A stretch of DNA of 64,000 bases, taken from the NCBI GenBank assembly GCA_038373885.1, contig JAWZYV010018238.1, positions 41,298-105,297 of the forward strand, in the 5' to 3' direction. The stretch's first letter is position 1, and each line of letters begins with the position of its first letter. This stretch comes from Cheiracanthium punctorium (lineage: Eukaryota > Arthropoda > Arachnida > Araneae > Cheiracanthiidae). Shown piece after piece: positions 32,911-43,299 of this stretch. The position numbers and the translations under genes were made by a program. Below the pieces are notes generated by a model. That model was not told where the DNA came from, made no database searches, and saw only the letters and a program-made list of their open reading frames with translations.

Positions 32911-34120
32911 CTGGCTTTGGACTGCTTTCAAATGAAAGTGAGTAAAGTGATTTTAGACTGTTTCGATCTAGTTTTATTTAAATTTGAAAAAAGCCGCATT
33001 ATGAGATAATATCTTTACCCACATGGACATATTAAAGAGGAGGGGAGGAAAGTGTTTATTTTAAATTAATTTATGTGGGTGTGACCATACTTTTCTTATA
33101 TCTGCACGAAAGGAGAAGCAACACTAAATTACATTAAAACCTGAAAATTAATATTACTACTGTATTTTCTCCGAACAAATGTGTCTGTGTGCTGGTTAGG
33201 ATATTAACAGTTAATTTTAAACAAGTTCAGCAACATACGAGCTGAGGCTACATTAAATGTGCAGTCGAAAAGCAAATTCTAAGTTCACAAGCCAATTACA
33301 TGAAGCTCATTAATTGAATTCCATCAGCTCTATTTGAGTGCTGGGTTCCATAGAGCTTTGAAATTTGCTTCTCTCAAACTCAATTAAAGGGACTTTTCTC
33401 TCTGAACTTGTGAGTGAAGCTGCTTGCCTTTTATTCACGGGGAATCTGGCTTCGCGATGATAGTATGAAAGTGAATAGAATTGTTCGGAATTTTAAGCGG
33501 CATATTCATTCTTCGTTTGTTTACTTATCCAAAAGTTGCGTCCTGGATCTATAAACACACTATTTTAAAGTTAAATATTATTCAAGCATTTCGAATAGAA
33601 TATGAAAAATCGATAAAGTTAAATGTAAAGGTAAAATGTGATGTGAATGAGTTGTAAAATTAAAAGTGAAATGAAATAAAGTTTAGTAGTTAAAGTAAAG
33701 ATAAATTTCGTGACAAAGTGAAAGTAAAGATAAATTTCGTAAAAGAAAGGCCATAAAAATTTATCTCTAGCACTCACTAGAAAGGATAATATAATTATTT
33801 TATGCTCAGTTAGAATAAAGATCTTTCACTTAATGGTCAATGAATATTCAATGAGTCATTGAGTTTTTCGATTGGATTGAATCTTGGTAACAAATATGTG
33901 AACTGTTACTGCTTTACAATTAATCTACAAGTTACCGGATACTTCAAACTGTTTTTTATCAGAAGAGGCGCATTTTCAAAGTATTGAATTGTATAGAAGT
34001 GCAATTCCAAGCAGAAAATGTTTTTTTAATAACTTGCAATTCCTTTTTATGCTATAGAATTCATAAGGGAGCTATGTGAAAAACTGATCATAAAATAAAA
34101 AGAGAAAGAAGATGAACGGA
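32911..34120. other. Gene-free AT-rich DNA
   Basis: 33240-33420 holds AAGCTCATTAATTGAATTCC and AACTCAATTAAAGGGA, a moderately ordered non-coding stretch. 33620-33750 repeats GAAAGTAAAGATAAATTTCGT twice. Confidence 0.35.
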
Positions 34121-34124
34121 AAAA

Positions 34125-34560
34125 AATCTGAAACATACTTTCATATATTAACTATGCGCTTAAAAATGCTCTATATTAAAATCTCATAATAATATATGCA
34201 CCGTCCCGATTTTAATTCCTTTAAATCGGAAAGAGCATTATTATTCATAAGCTTTCCTATTTTTTTTCCATTGTTCCTTAAAACGCATCCTTGGAATGGA
34301 AATTTATATTAAAGTAGCCTACTGAAACTGTTTTACAATCTTTGCCAAGTATAACTACACCTAACCATTATAAATACTTCGTAGAATGTGCATTATAATC
34401 CATGAGTGTGTTATGTTTATCTTTTTTGTTCCATAAAACGCTTTTCAGATTTCATATCTGTATTATAAAATCAACTACTAAAACTTTTACAGTTCTCGTC
34501 AGTCATATCCAACTACACTTTACCTTTGAAATGAATTTTAGCATTTGCCAATTTCTAGTC
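34125..34560 (+). repeat. Tandem family R, copy 2 (two units)
   Basis: Starts AAACATACTTTCATATATTA. R anchors lie near 34312 and 34467, and it ends CATTTGCCAATTTCTAGTCA. Confidence 0.7.
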
Positions 34561-34739
34561 ATATATGGAATGTATGGCCCAGCTAGGTTCAGCTTTCGGT
34601 GCCAAACTTGCTATAATTCGTTATATAGGTCTACAAAAATATGCCCACAAGAAAATCGGCCCACAAAAGTATTTAAACAGCAATATATTCACAAATTATT
34701 TCGACAGAAAACGGAAGTGAACGAGCACTCTAGTACTTA

Positions 34740-35400
34740 AAAAAGGCGAAACACTTTCATATTTTAAATACGCCTTGGCAATACATTCCACATGTATTAA
34801 AAAAAGCATATCATAATCCATGCGTCGTCCCTATTTTTCTTGCTTCTTCCATTAAGTTGGAAAGTGTATCATTATTCATGAGTGGGCCGTATTTTTCTGC
34901 CTTATTCCACAAAACATTTCTTTGGAGTCGAAATTTACATTAAAATCGTCAACTAAAACTATTTTACAATCTTTGCCAAGTATATTCTAACTATACTTCA
35001 TCATTATAAATACTGTTTGGAATGTGTATTCTAATCCATGAGTGTGCCGTGTTTGTCTTTCTTGTTCCACAAAACACTTCCTCAGAATTTAAATTTATAT
35101 TAAAATCGTGTTCCAAAACTGTTTAACAATCTTCGTCAGGCATGTTCTAGCTGTATTTCAACTTTTAAAATATCATTTGGAAAGTATATCGTAATCTATG
35201 AGTGCACGGTATTTGTCTTCCCTGTTCAATAAAGCACTTCTTCGGAATTGAAATTTATATTAAAATCGCCTACTAAAACTATTTTAAAATCTTCGCCAAG
35301 CCTATTCTAACTGTACTTTTCGTTTCCTTTTCTAATAAACTGTAACATTTTCCAGTTTCTAGCCAAATTTGGAAGATATCACCAAGTTTGGCCCACAAAA
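34740..35400 (+). repeat. Tandem family R, copy 3 (three units)
   Basis: Starts CGAAACACTTTCATATTTTA. Anchors near 34945, 35105 and 35263 (about 160 bp apart). Ends TTTTCCAGTTTCTAGCCAAA, TATCACCAAGTTTGGCCC. The repeated start and end show that the R unit array is an internal part of a larger element. Confidence 0.75.
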
Positions 35401-35989
35401 CAAATTTTTTGGCGCCAAACATGTCTATAAATCATCAAAAAATTACAAATCTTCATTACAAAAAACGAAATTGTAAAATGCACTATACTATTACCAAACA
35501 TTCATTTATTACATTAATTTTATTTCTCGCCAAAAAACACTTTTATCTCATTTTAATCTCTCGCGCCTATTTCATTGAACGATCCAGAAAATATAGATTC
35601 AGCGAAACTTCAGGATCCAACTACAAATGAAAAAGATTTTAAAAAAGAAAAAAAAAAAGCAGTAGAGTGCAATCAATTCCGTGGGGGATCCTGTTTCAAT
35701 AAATGTAACACTCTTTCGTCTTTTGCAAAACGGGAAATTGCTTTCGATTTTCCCAACTTTTCAAAACCCTTTACACTGACACTTTGGCTTCTTGCAGGAG
35801 GAAATAAGATGAGTCGGGCCATAGCTCGAGATTTCCGACGGCTAAACGATTCATTTCCCTGATGTAAGGGGGGCAGATTGTAAAAATACGATATTTTTGC
35901 AAACTTCCTCCAGCATTTTATTTTTGCTTTCTTCTAAGAAGTAAAGGAAATAAACTGCGAAAAGTTGTTGTTATTAACCCTTTAACGCG
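35401..35989. other. Unassigned; one Lys-rich open frame
   Basis: A 95-codon plus-strand frame (35575-35862, begins MNDPENIDSAKLQD) lies here, spanning an oligo-A run. There is no promoter, splice or family support, so it is left uncalled. Confidence 0.3.
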
Positions 35990-36475
35990 CAGTGTTCCCA
36001 CCAAACTCTGACGTTTTGACTGTTGCCAGTCATGAAGAATAGATTGGATTTCTATAACAACAGTTGAGGGTGACAGAGCTGCACAAGAATCCTTTACTTT
36101 TTAGCACGTCCTTTCCCGTCAAAAAATGGTCACAATTATTTTTAACAGCACTGACATCTGCTGAAAAACGGAAGAATGCGAGAACAGCTGGATAGATGGC
36201 CCCATGCTGAAAAAAGGGCAGCCGTTGCCATCGCTCGACTGAACGATCAGCAGGATGGTGGACGATCGAAACGTTCATCGCGTGCCACAGATCGAGAGAC
36301 CCTTTTTTGACGTAGCTGGCTGTGCGGCACAGCCAGCTGTCGTCAGAAAAGGGTCTCTCGGTCTGTGGCACGCGATGAACGTTTCTATCGTCCGCCCTCT
36401 TGCTGGTCGTTAAGTTGAGCGATGGCAACGGCTGTCCTTTTTTCAGCATTGGGAAAGGGTTGCGCCTCAAAGGAT
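35990..36475. mobile_element. Foldback (palindromic) element, copy 2
   Basis: Arms of about 130 bp (about 36195-36325 and 36327-36455) are reverse complements with only scattered mismatches, e.g. CAGCCGTTGCCATCGCTC against GAGCGATGGCAACGGCTG and GTGCCACAGATCGAGAGACC against GGTCTCTCGGTCTGTGGCAC. The centre is GGCTGTGC-G-GCACAGCC at about 36326. The start TTAACCCTTTAACGCGCAGT resembles the start of copy 3 at 52500. The 146-codon minus frame across it comes from the palindrome. Confidence 0.85.
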
Positions 36476-36799
36476 ATTAAGATTTTGAGGGGGACATATC
36501 GGCTTTCGCCATTTCTCCTATAACTATCTGCATGATCATCTCATCGTAGGTCCCTTATGAACACATACACAGGCATAGCGAGAAAGTTATTACAGATTAT
36601 TTTCCAAGATTAGCCTGAGGAGGACATCAAACCATCTGTTTACCAATCTTTCGAAATAATCATGGGGTCATGTGGGATGACTGAGCCAATTATCAACGGC
36701 GTCCTGGACGACGGCATGGGTTTGGAGAGGACGTCCTCTCAGGTACGTCCACTATAAAGTAAAATTCGTAGGTACTATAATGTAGGTACTATAATGTCA

Positions 36800-37110
36800 A
36801 ATTCGTAACATTATAGTACGACGGTGGGCAGAGGGGGCACGTCTTCCATGCTTTTTATAAGAGCTCCAGTGGGAGGAAGGCCGACTTTGCTCGTGGTCCT
36901 CTAATTTTGAACCCATTTGAGATGAGGGAGCTACGACGGATTTTATGTGCCCCAGCTCCCATGAGCGTCGCACGGTCCCACAGCAATCCAGCCTTGAGAG
37001 GAGTTCACCCTCGCGAGCACCGGCCTGCCGTATGTTGCTTCACTTTGCCGTGTTCAAGTGGTAACGGAGTTCAGCTCCCAACACCGCTGCGGGACACTGA
37101 TATTGTGCAA
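36800..37110 (-). mobile_element. S1 SINE-like retroposon, minus copy
   Basis: AGCTCCAGTGGGAGGAAGGC, CTCTAATTTTGAACCCATTT, AGCTCCCATGAGCGTCGCAC, CACCCTCGCGAGCACCGGCC and the terminal ACACCGCTGCGGGACACTG follow S1 in reverse. A small inverted motif CATTATAGTAC/GTACTATAATG precedes it at 36770-36825. Confidence 0.7.
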
Positions 37111-37675
37111 CTTAAAAACAAAGCGTTTTTGCCTTAAAAGGAATAGAAACTAATGAAAATGGCGTATAAATGTAAAATGTCGTACCAATGAGAAACATAT
37201 AAACGGTGCTTAACTGCAAAGACTTAAAATTCCATTGGAACGACCCAAACATAAGTTTAACACTTTCGCGAAAAGAAACGAAGAAATTGCACTGATTTTT
37301 TTTTTCTCTATTCTTCTGTTTACTCTCTAGAGCAGGAAATGGAATGATGGGTCTGTTTCTCGTTCTGTACGATTGATTTCACGAAATTAGTTTTTGAAAA
37401 GGACAAAAAAATCGTCTTGGCTGCTGAAGTGTTTGAAGAAATACTAAAGAGTTGGAAGCTAATCCTCTGGTATTTTACTAAACTAAGGGTCCTCTAAAAC
37501 CCAATCAGTATTGTGTCAAAATACACGAGCCAACGTATGAGGCTCTCTTTGTAAGTTTTATTATAAAAGAACCAAAAAAAATCTCGTGAGTTTTAAGATA
37601 CGTAAGTTTTCCCTCTGCTGACACAGGGAAACAAGATAATTCTGAATGGCGCAAACAATGCTGGGTCAAAACCCC
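37111..37675. other. Unassigned sequence
   Basis: No repeat match or exon support was found. Confidence 0.35.
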
Positions 37676-37679
37676 CCTT

Positions 37680-37880
37680 CTGCATAGCCGAGTAAATACG
37701 ACACTGAACATGGTAGATGGCATAAGTGTGAAGATCTAAGGTTTTGGGTTACTGCACGGCTGTCGGTGTGGAGTTTTGAGCGGATGTCTCCAAATGCGAT
37801 GCGAGTAAGCTTTACAACCCCTTAAAAAAGCCCTCTTCCCAAAGTATCTCCCATCAGGCCTCGAGAGTGTCATAGCCTTA
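37680..37880 (+). mobile_element. S2 tRNA-derived SINE, degenerate head
   Basis: CATGGTAGATGGCATAAGTG, B-box-like AGGTTTTGGGTTAC, GCACGGCTGTCGG, GGATGTCTCCAAATGCGATG, CCCCTTAAAAAAGCCC. Confidence 0.65.
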
Positions 37881-38154
37881 ATCAACTCAAACAAACAGAA
37901 ACACCGCACAATGTGTCCACAACCGCTTTACAAAAAGATTTAAAAGCATTATTTTACTTGTCTAAGCTAATTCTACAAAGGGGTTTACTACATAAAATCC
38001 CCATCCTACAAAATCTCACGCATTTGTGACATTTATGCCGTACATAACAAAATACTAAACACTGTACATAACGAAATAATGAAGCGTTAGTCAATTTTCC
38101 TGTCTCTATCCATGCGATGGTAATGAAATTTGCGCAAAATGAGAGCAGGTGAAC

Positions 38155-38240
38155 AAGTATCGTGCAAACTTCTTGACAGAAGTTTGCACGACACTTGGTC
38201 AGTGCAAACCAAGTGTCGTGCACTGACCAAGTGCCGTTTC
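38155..38240. repeat. Cluster of overlapping short palindromes
   Basis: CGTGCAAACTTC-TTGACA-GAAGTTTGCACG, CACGACACTTGGT...ACCAAGTGTCGTG and TGGTCAGTGCA...TGCACTGACCA overlap within about 75 bp, so the strand can fold in competing ways. Confidence 0.75.
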
Positions 38241-38482
38241 TTGACAGAAGTTTTTGACAGAAATTCGTATGACAGATTAAAGAAAAGTTATCCATGTTTT
38301 ATTTAACTGTTGTTCTCAAGGTATCTGTCAGAATGTAGAAAATTTGATAAAAGTGCTTACGCCGGAAACGGTTTAAGAGACTGGCAAGGAGGTGCACATC
38401 TCTCCAATAATTCCGTAAGTGTACGGTTATGAGTTCGATTTGAGTTTCTTGTTTCTTGACAGAAATTCGTATGACAGATTAA

Positions 38483-38756
38483 CCCATTTGTGCCTGCATA
38501 TTTTTCGACTTTCTTCGATTTTTACTGATAACAGAAATAATAGATAAATTTCTGATGTCAACTTCTTGAACAAGGGATGATTTCTTTTAAAATCATTATG
38601 CATAAAATCGAAATATCAACATCCTACTGGGTCATGTTAAAATATTTTGTAGAGTTGAGGCTCGATACTCATGAATAAAGGCTAGGAAAAATAAATAACG
38701 TTTTCAACTATTAGCGAAAATGCCGTCCCAAAAAAGGGACGCTAGGCATAAATGGG
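38483..38756 (+). mobile_element. piggyBac-type MITE (copy 2)
   Basis: TTAA (38479-38482) at the left and TTAT (38757-38760, a mutated TTAA) at the right. The ends are CCCATTTGTGCCTGCA and GGCATAAATGGG. 274 bp. Confidence 0.88.
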
Positions 38757-38845
38757 TTATAGAAAAGTTATCCATGTTTTATTAAACTGACAACATAAAT
38801 TTAACTGTTGTTCTCAAGGTATCTGCCAAAAAGTAGAAAATTTAA

Positions 38846-39121
38846 CCCATTTGTGCCTGGATATTTTTGCGGCTTTCTTCGATTTTTACTGATACCAGCA
38901 ATTGTAGACAAATTTCTGATGTCAACTTCTTGAACAAGGGATGATTTCTTTTAAAATCATTATGCATAAAAATCGAAATATCAACATCCTACTTGGTCAT
39001 GTTAAAATATTTTGTAGCGTTGAGGCTCAATACTCATGAATAAAGGCTAGGAAAAATAAATAACGTTTTCGACTAATAGCGAAAATGCCGTCCCAAAAAA
39101 GGGACACTACTCATAAATGGG
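38846..39121 (+). mobile_element. piggyBac-type MITE (copy 3)
   Basis: TTAA at 38842-38845 and 39122-39125. The ends are CCCATTTGTGCCTGG and CTCATAAATGGG. 276 bp. Confidence 0.9.
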
Positions 39122-39154
39122 TTAATAAAAGTGCTTACGCCGGAAACGGTTTAA

Positions 39155-39437
39155 CCCATTTATACCGAGTATCCCTTTTTTGGGACGGCATTTTCGCTAT
39201 TAGTCGAAAACGTTATTTATTTTTCCTAGCCTTTATTCATGAGTATTGAGCCTCAACTCTACAAAATATTTTAACATGACCAAGTAGGATGTTGCTATTT
39301 CGATTTTTATGCATAATGATTTTAAAAGAAATCATCCCTTGTTCAAGAAGTTGACATCAGACATATATCTATTATTTCTGTTATCAGTAAAAATCGAAGA
39401 AAGTATCCAGGATCAAAAATATCCAGGCACAAATGGG
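39155..39437 (-). mobile_element. piggyBac-type MITE (copy 4), inverted
   Basis: TTAA at 39151-39154 and 39438-39441. It is opposite in orientation to copies 2 and 3, with an extra few bases near the right end (GATCAAAAATATCCAGGCAC). 283 bp. Confidence 0.9.
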
Positions 39438-39841
39438 TTAAGAGACTGCCAAGGAGGTGCACATCTCTCCACTAATTCCGTAAGTGTACGGTTATGAGTT
39501 CGATTTGAGTTTCTTGTTTCTTGACAGAAATTTGTATGACAGATTAAAGAAAAGTTATCCATGTTTTATTAAACTGACAACAGAAATTTAACTGTTGGTC
39601 TGAAGGTATCTGCCAAAAAGTAGAAAATTTAATAAAAGTGCTTACGCCGGAAACGGTTTAAGAGACTGCCAAGGAGGTGCCCATCTCTCCGCTAATTCCG
39701 TAAGTGTACGGTTATGAGTTCGATTCCCACTCATCCCCTGGTTGTTTTGTGTTTGTCCTATGAACTGTGAAGATTCCATTCTCTGTACTAACTGCCATTG
39801 TGATGTCCACTTTATTCGATGAGCGAAATCTTGAAATAAAG

Positions 39842-40075
39842 GCCGGTGGCTTGGAGGTTAATGATCTGTTTTACTCAACGCCAATCGCCTAAGCGGACAG
39901 TCGTAGGTTCGAATCCCACTCAGGTTGTTCAAATTTCCTTTCTCTGTGCTAGTAAAAACTTTTATTGTGTTGTCTAATTTGGTCGACGAGGATTCATATG
40001 CAGTTTCTTTAAACTGAGCACACAAATGGGAAAATGAAAATTGCAAATACAACAACAACAACAACTAGTTGCACC
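39842..40075 (+). mobile_element. S3-type tRNA-derived SINE (Leu/Ser-like head)
   Basis: GGTGGCTTGGAGGTTAATGA is the A-box region and GTCGTAGGTTCGAATCCCAC a near-perfect B box about 60 bp later, a spacing typical of tRNAs with a long variable arm. The body is TTCTCTGTGCTAGTAA and TTTGGTCGACGA, and the tail (CAA)n ends at about 40062. Confidence 0.75.
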
Positions 40076-40786
40076 ATTGTATTGCACGGATCGCACTGGT
40101 CGGGCGTTTACAAATGTATGTATATTTTTTAACTTGTATATATATATTCACATAAAAATATTTATATGCATTAAATTTTTCTTTGCTGATTAAATTGTAT
40201 GCAGGAGGTTTTTTGTTATAAATCTTATTTGGTTAGAATAATATTTTGTATAAAACAAGAACAATTTTTTTAATCACCGTAATTATGAATAGTAGGAATT
40301 ACAATTTGAGATGATTTTCGTGATCTGAATATTTTAGGGCTTTGTATCTACTAGTTCAGAAAAGGAGGCGGAGGTGTGTTGAAACTTTTTCAATCCATAC
40401 ATCTATTACTGAGTGTGATCGCATCACTAAATTCCATGCAGAATTGCTATTTTCACCTAGTCATTCAAGCATGTGTTTTAAAAATGGTTATGCATCTACT
40501 CCTTAATATAAATATGTATAGATGTAACATGCAGTCGGGCACTTCCAAGTAAATGTCCATTTTTCAGTCATTCCGTCACGGGAAAGACAAATGGCAGTTA
40601 ATAATTCCAACCCTAATATATTTAGATTCCTCTAAACTGTAATTTTATATTCCTTATCTATATCAAAATTGAATAGTTATCTCTATTCAGGAAAGTTTTC
40701 AGACTGTAAGTTATGCTTACAAAAATTCAGTCATGTTAACGATAGTTATTAAATTCAGCCTTAATACATTTCAGTTTGTTCTAAAC
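40076..40786. other. Unassigned AT-rich DNA
   Basis: No gene or repeat match was recognised. Confidence 0.35.
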
Positions 40787-40942
40787 CACATACGGGCAAG
40801 CTTCGACCCGCGGGTCGAATGTGGCCCACCTTGCCTTTTGATCCGGCCCATGGAATATGTCAAAACCCCATATAAAGCATTCAAATTCTTAAACGCACTC
40901 CAATTATATGTCCCGCAATCTTCCAGAGGTTGCCCATACCTG
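40787..40942. mobile_element. Short hAT (Charlie-like) element
   Basis: The left part ACGGGCAAGCTTCGACCCGC and GTCGAATGTGGCCCACC, and the right end, inward CAGGTATGGGCAACC, resemble Charlie-type hAT termini. The flanking 8-mers TTCTAAAC and TTTTAAAT match at 6 of 8. Confidence 0.6.
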
Positions 40943-40950
40943 TTTTAAAT

Positions 40951-41760
40951 TGTAATTTTATATTGCTTCTACATCCTATTTAAGATATGCATTAGTTTTA
41001 AAAACTAAATGACTCCTTCATTTAGTAAAATTGCGTGTTTTTAAGCATCCATGTAGAGTCAAGTTTACAAAAATATCATTCCTTCACATAGTAGAAAATT
41101 ACTGAAAAATTAAAGAATAAAACAGGTAAAAGAATTAATTGTTTTGCATATTTTTATATCTTATTATTTCTTAAAAGCACTCATGCGCAAACTGAAAAAT
41201 AAATTTCCATTTGAAAATAGTTCAAGCGAATCGCTTTAACCTTAATTCTTCAAATTAGAATATCTCCGTCCAACATAGAATGGCTGCCCAGTATATGCAT
41301 TTGTGTATGTAAAAAAAATAAGAATTTGGTTTACCGGAAAGTAATATCGTTTTCTCCTGTACATATATTTAGCCTGACCAAAACTCTTAAACGTAACATT
41401 AAGAAATTTGGCATGTGAATTTTTTAACGCAGGTGATAGATTAGACAATATTTTCCAATTTTTCTAACCTAAGGAGGAGAGGGGGCCCAATTATTTATTT
41501 AGCATGTATCATGTGGTATCAAAGCAAAACAGAGATATCCATAATATTCTTGCTGTAATATACAGCACTTACGAATACCTGCAAATGAATTTCGGGAAAT
41601 TTTGAATATCGTCCTCCTAGGAGGATAGACGTGCGAAAGGGGTAGGATGCCATCTTTCTTGAAAGAAAAAAGTATTTATGAAATCCTTAAAAATGCAACA
41701 AACACTATCCTATGTTTAGGCTAAGCTTGCTTCTGTTGAAAATAGAAAATGATAAGCCTC
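40951..41760. other. Unassigned AT-rich DNA
   Basis: No exon, RNA gene or repeat was recognised. Confidence 0.35.
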
Positions 41761-41764
41761 ATTA

Positions 41765-41916
41765 TTTATAACACTGTCAGTTTCTCATTTTTACTTTCCG
41801 AACATGTACTATGTAAGGAAAGTGTTGTAATCATGAAAAAATTCGAATACGAGATTTTGGTGTATTGACACGTTTTGAATCTGAGTTCATTTATGATATT
41901 TTTACGAGATGTATGT

Positions 41917-41955
<39 letters not shown>

Positions 41956-42400
41956 TGCGTTTGTGTGTATGTGAATGAACATGATAGCTCCTGAACGGGG
42001 CATGCGATTGAGCTCAAATTGGGTATATATGTTATAAACCACCGTCCCAAGACCGGTATTGATTTGGGTGTGTATAGGACTTAGTTTTTCTACAGGGCTA
42101 CGACAAAGATTTCTTTTACATTATGGCCTATGGTGGGAAATTCTGGAAAGTGCGCTAGCGTTTAAACGGTACATTCGATTGAGCTCAAATTGGGTATACA
42201 TGTTATAAATCCCCGTCGCAAGACCTGTATTGATTTTGATGTGTATAGGACTTATAGGCTTTTTACAGGGCTACGACAAAGATTTCTTTTACATTATGGC
42301 CTATGGTGAGAAATTCTTGAAAGTACGGTACATTCGATTGAGCTTCAATTTGGCATATATATTTGAAATATTCATCGATTAAAATTTATTTAAATGCTTG
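41765..42400 (+). repeat. ~165-bp tandem family T, copy 2 (three units)
   Basis: It opens TTTACTTTCCGAACATGTAC, then GGAAAGTGTTGTAATCATGA, and has anchors near 42003, 42175 and 42338. ACGAGATGTATGTGTGTATG at 41904 matches 21290. A GT microsatellite has grown inside the first unit. Confidence 0.75.
41913..41960 (+). repeat. (GT)n microsatellite
   Basis: Alternating GT/AT with a pure GT core at about 41925-41947. It encodes a spurious His-Thr run on the minus strand. Confidence 0.9.
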
Positions 42401-43120
42401 GTAATGATCTTAATCGTAAGTGTTCGTAAAGTCGAGTGGAGTCACTCCAGATTTTTTTCCTTTTTATTCTTATGTTTCGTACCTTTTTTCCCCCGCTCAG
42501 GTGGAAACTCGCTTGAATTTATTTAAAATGTAAATTTGCACTGCTCTCTGAGTGTCTCTTGGGAAAAACTGACAAGTTTGAAAGTTGTTTACACTCGATC
42601 TGTAAGTATTAAAGTAGGCTAAGGCAGTGTTATTGAATGAATCGTCTAATGAACCTGGATTGAACCTGTTCATTCTCTGGTTTTATAGCTCTGACGATTC
42701 CAGTTTTAAGTCAAGTGTTACTTCCCATCTTAAAGCTGGATTCACACTGGATCACGGTATAGAATTTTTGTTATCTAGTGGGACCAAAGTCAGTTTCTCC
42801 TCACCTCTCTATGCAGGTTTAGATTTGTACATTGTTCGTAGAAATAGATGACCGTTTGGACTATATTCCGTATACGGTGCCTTGTTTACATGTCAATGGT
42901 TTGTTTACAAATCATTGGCGAACAATCTGACGCGAGAGTGAGCGATGCACCGCCAACTGCCGGTGGTAGTTGTGACTGGCAACCATAAAGAATACGTGTT
43001 TCGTCAGGTTTGGGAATTTGAAATTGTTTGCGTTATTGATGGAAGGGAATGAAATGTGTTATGTTAATATAAGAAAAGAATTTGTGGGTGTTTGTTAGAA
43101 ATATAGTACGTTATAAGCCG
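42401..43120. other. Possible promoter/5' UTR region of the exon at 43121
   Basis: 42880-43010 is less AT-rich than the surroundings (GCGAACAATCTGACGCGAGA, GCACCGCCAACTGCCGGTGG) and lies directly upstream of the candidate coding start. No TATA or initiator could be assigned with confidence. Confidence 0.25.
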
Positions 43121-43168
43121 ATGGGTGTTGGGGACATTTCTGAGCGGTTATTTACCAAAAAAATAGAG
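43121..43168 (+). CDS. Candidate first coding exon of a small gene
   Basis: The ATG at 43121 opens 16 codons (MGVGDISERLFTKKIE) that run directly into GAG|GTAAGT, a consensus splice donor, phase 0. The region before it has raised CpG and GC. A phase-0 acceptor with a long coding exon and poly(A) signal lies 9.9 kb downstream at 53087 on the same strand, so the two could form one transcript whose large intron has filled with repeats. That link is inference. No protein family recognised. Confidence 0.3.
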
Positions 43169-43299
43169 GTAAGTGTTCTTTTTTAACGAATCTTTCGATG
43201 TTTAAGGTTTTTAATGTGAATTTTAAATTGATATTTGAAGTGTTTATGTTTTCGTAAGTGCTATTTACGTGCTATTCTAATCATACTGACTTTATAAGA

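Larger units (their letters stand above)
38271..39830 (+). repeat. Tandem trimer of a tRNA-like SINE unit (S3) with three MITEs in the middle unit
   Basis: The unit (about 202-213 bp once MITEs are removed) starts GACAGATTAAAGAAAAGTTATC and contains AGTGCTTACGCCGGAAACGG, AAGGAGGTGCACATCTCTCC and TACGGTTATGAGTTCGATTT, the last being a B-box-like region. Units start at 38271, 38473 and 39538. The third unit runs on into the full SINE body (TTCGATTCCCACTCATCCCC, then to about 39830). Confidence 0.8.

Noticed and set aside
35575..35862. Lys-rich 95-codon frame
   Set aside because: It depends on an oligo-A run and has no start, splice or poly(A) context.
36030..36470. 146-codon minus-strand open frame
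   Set aside because: It spans both arms of the foldback element at 36195-36455, so the protein is largely the palindrome read through. The related copy at 1-310 has no corresponding frame.
39858..39935. Possible tRNA-Leu or tRNA-Ser gene
   Set aside because: The B box is near perfect, but the cloverleaf ends do not pair and the sequence continues into a SINE body with a (CAA)n tail.
41766..42050. Frame with a His-Thr run
   Set aside because: The run is the (GT)n microsatellite read on the minus strand.
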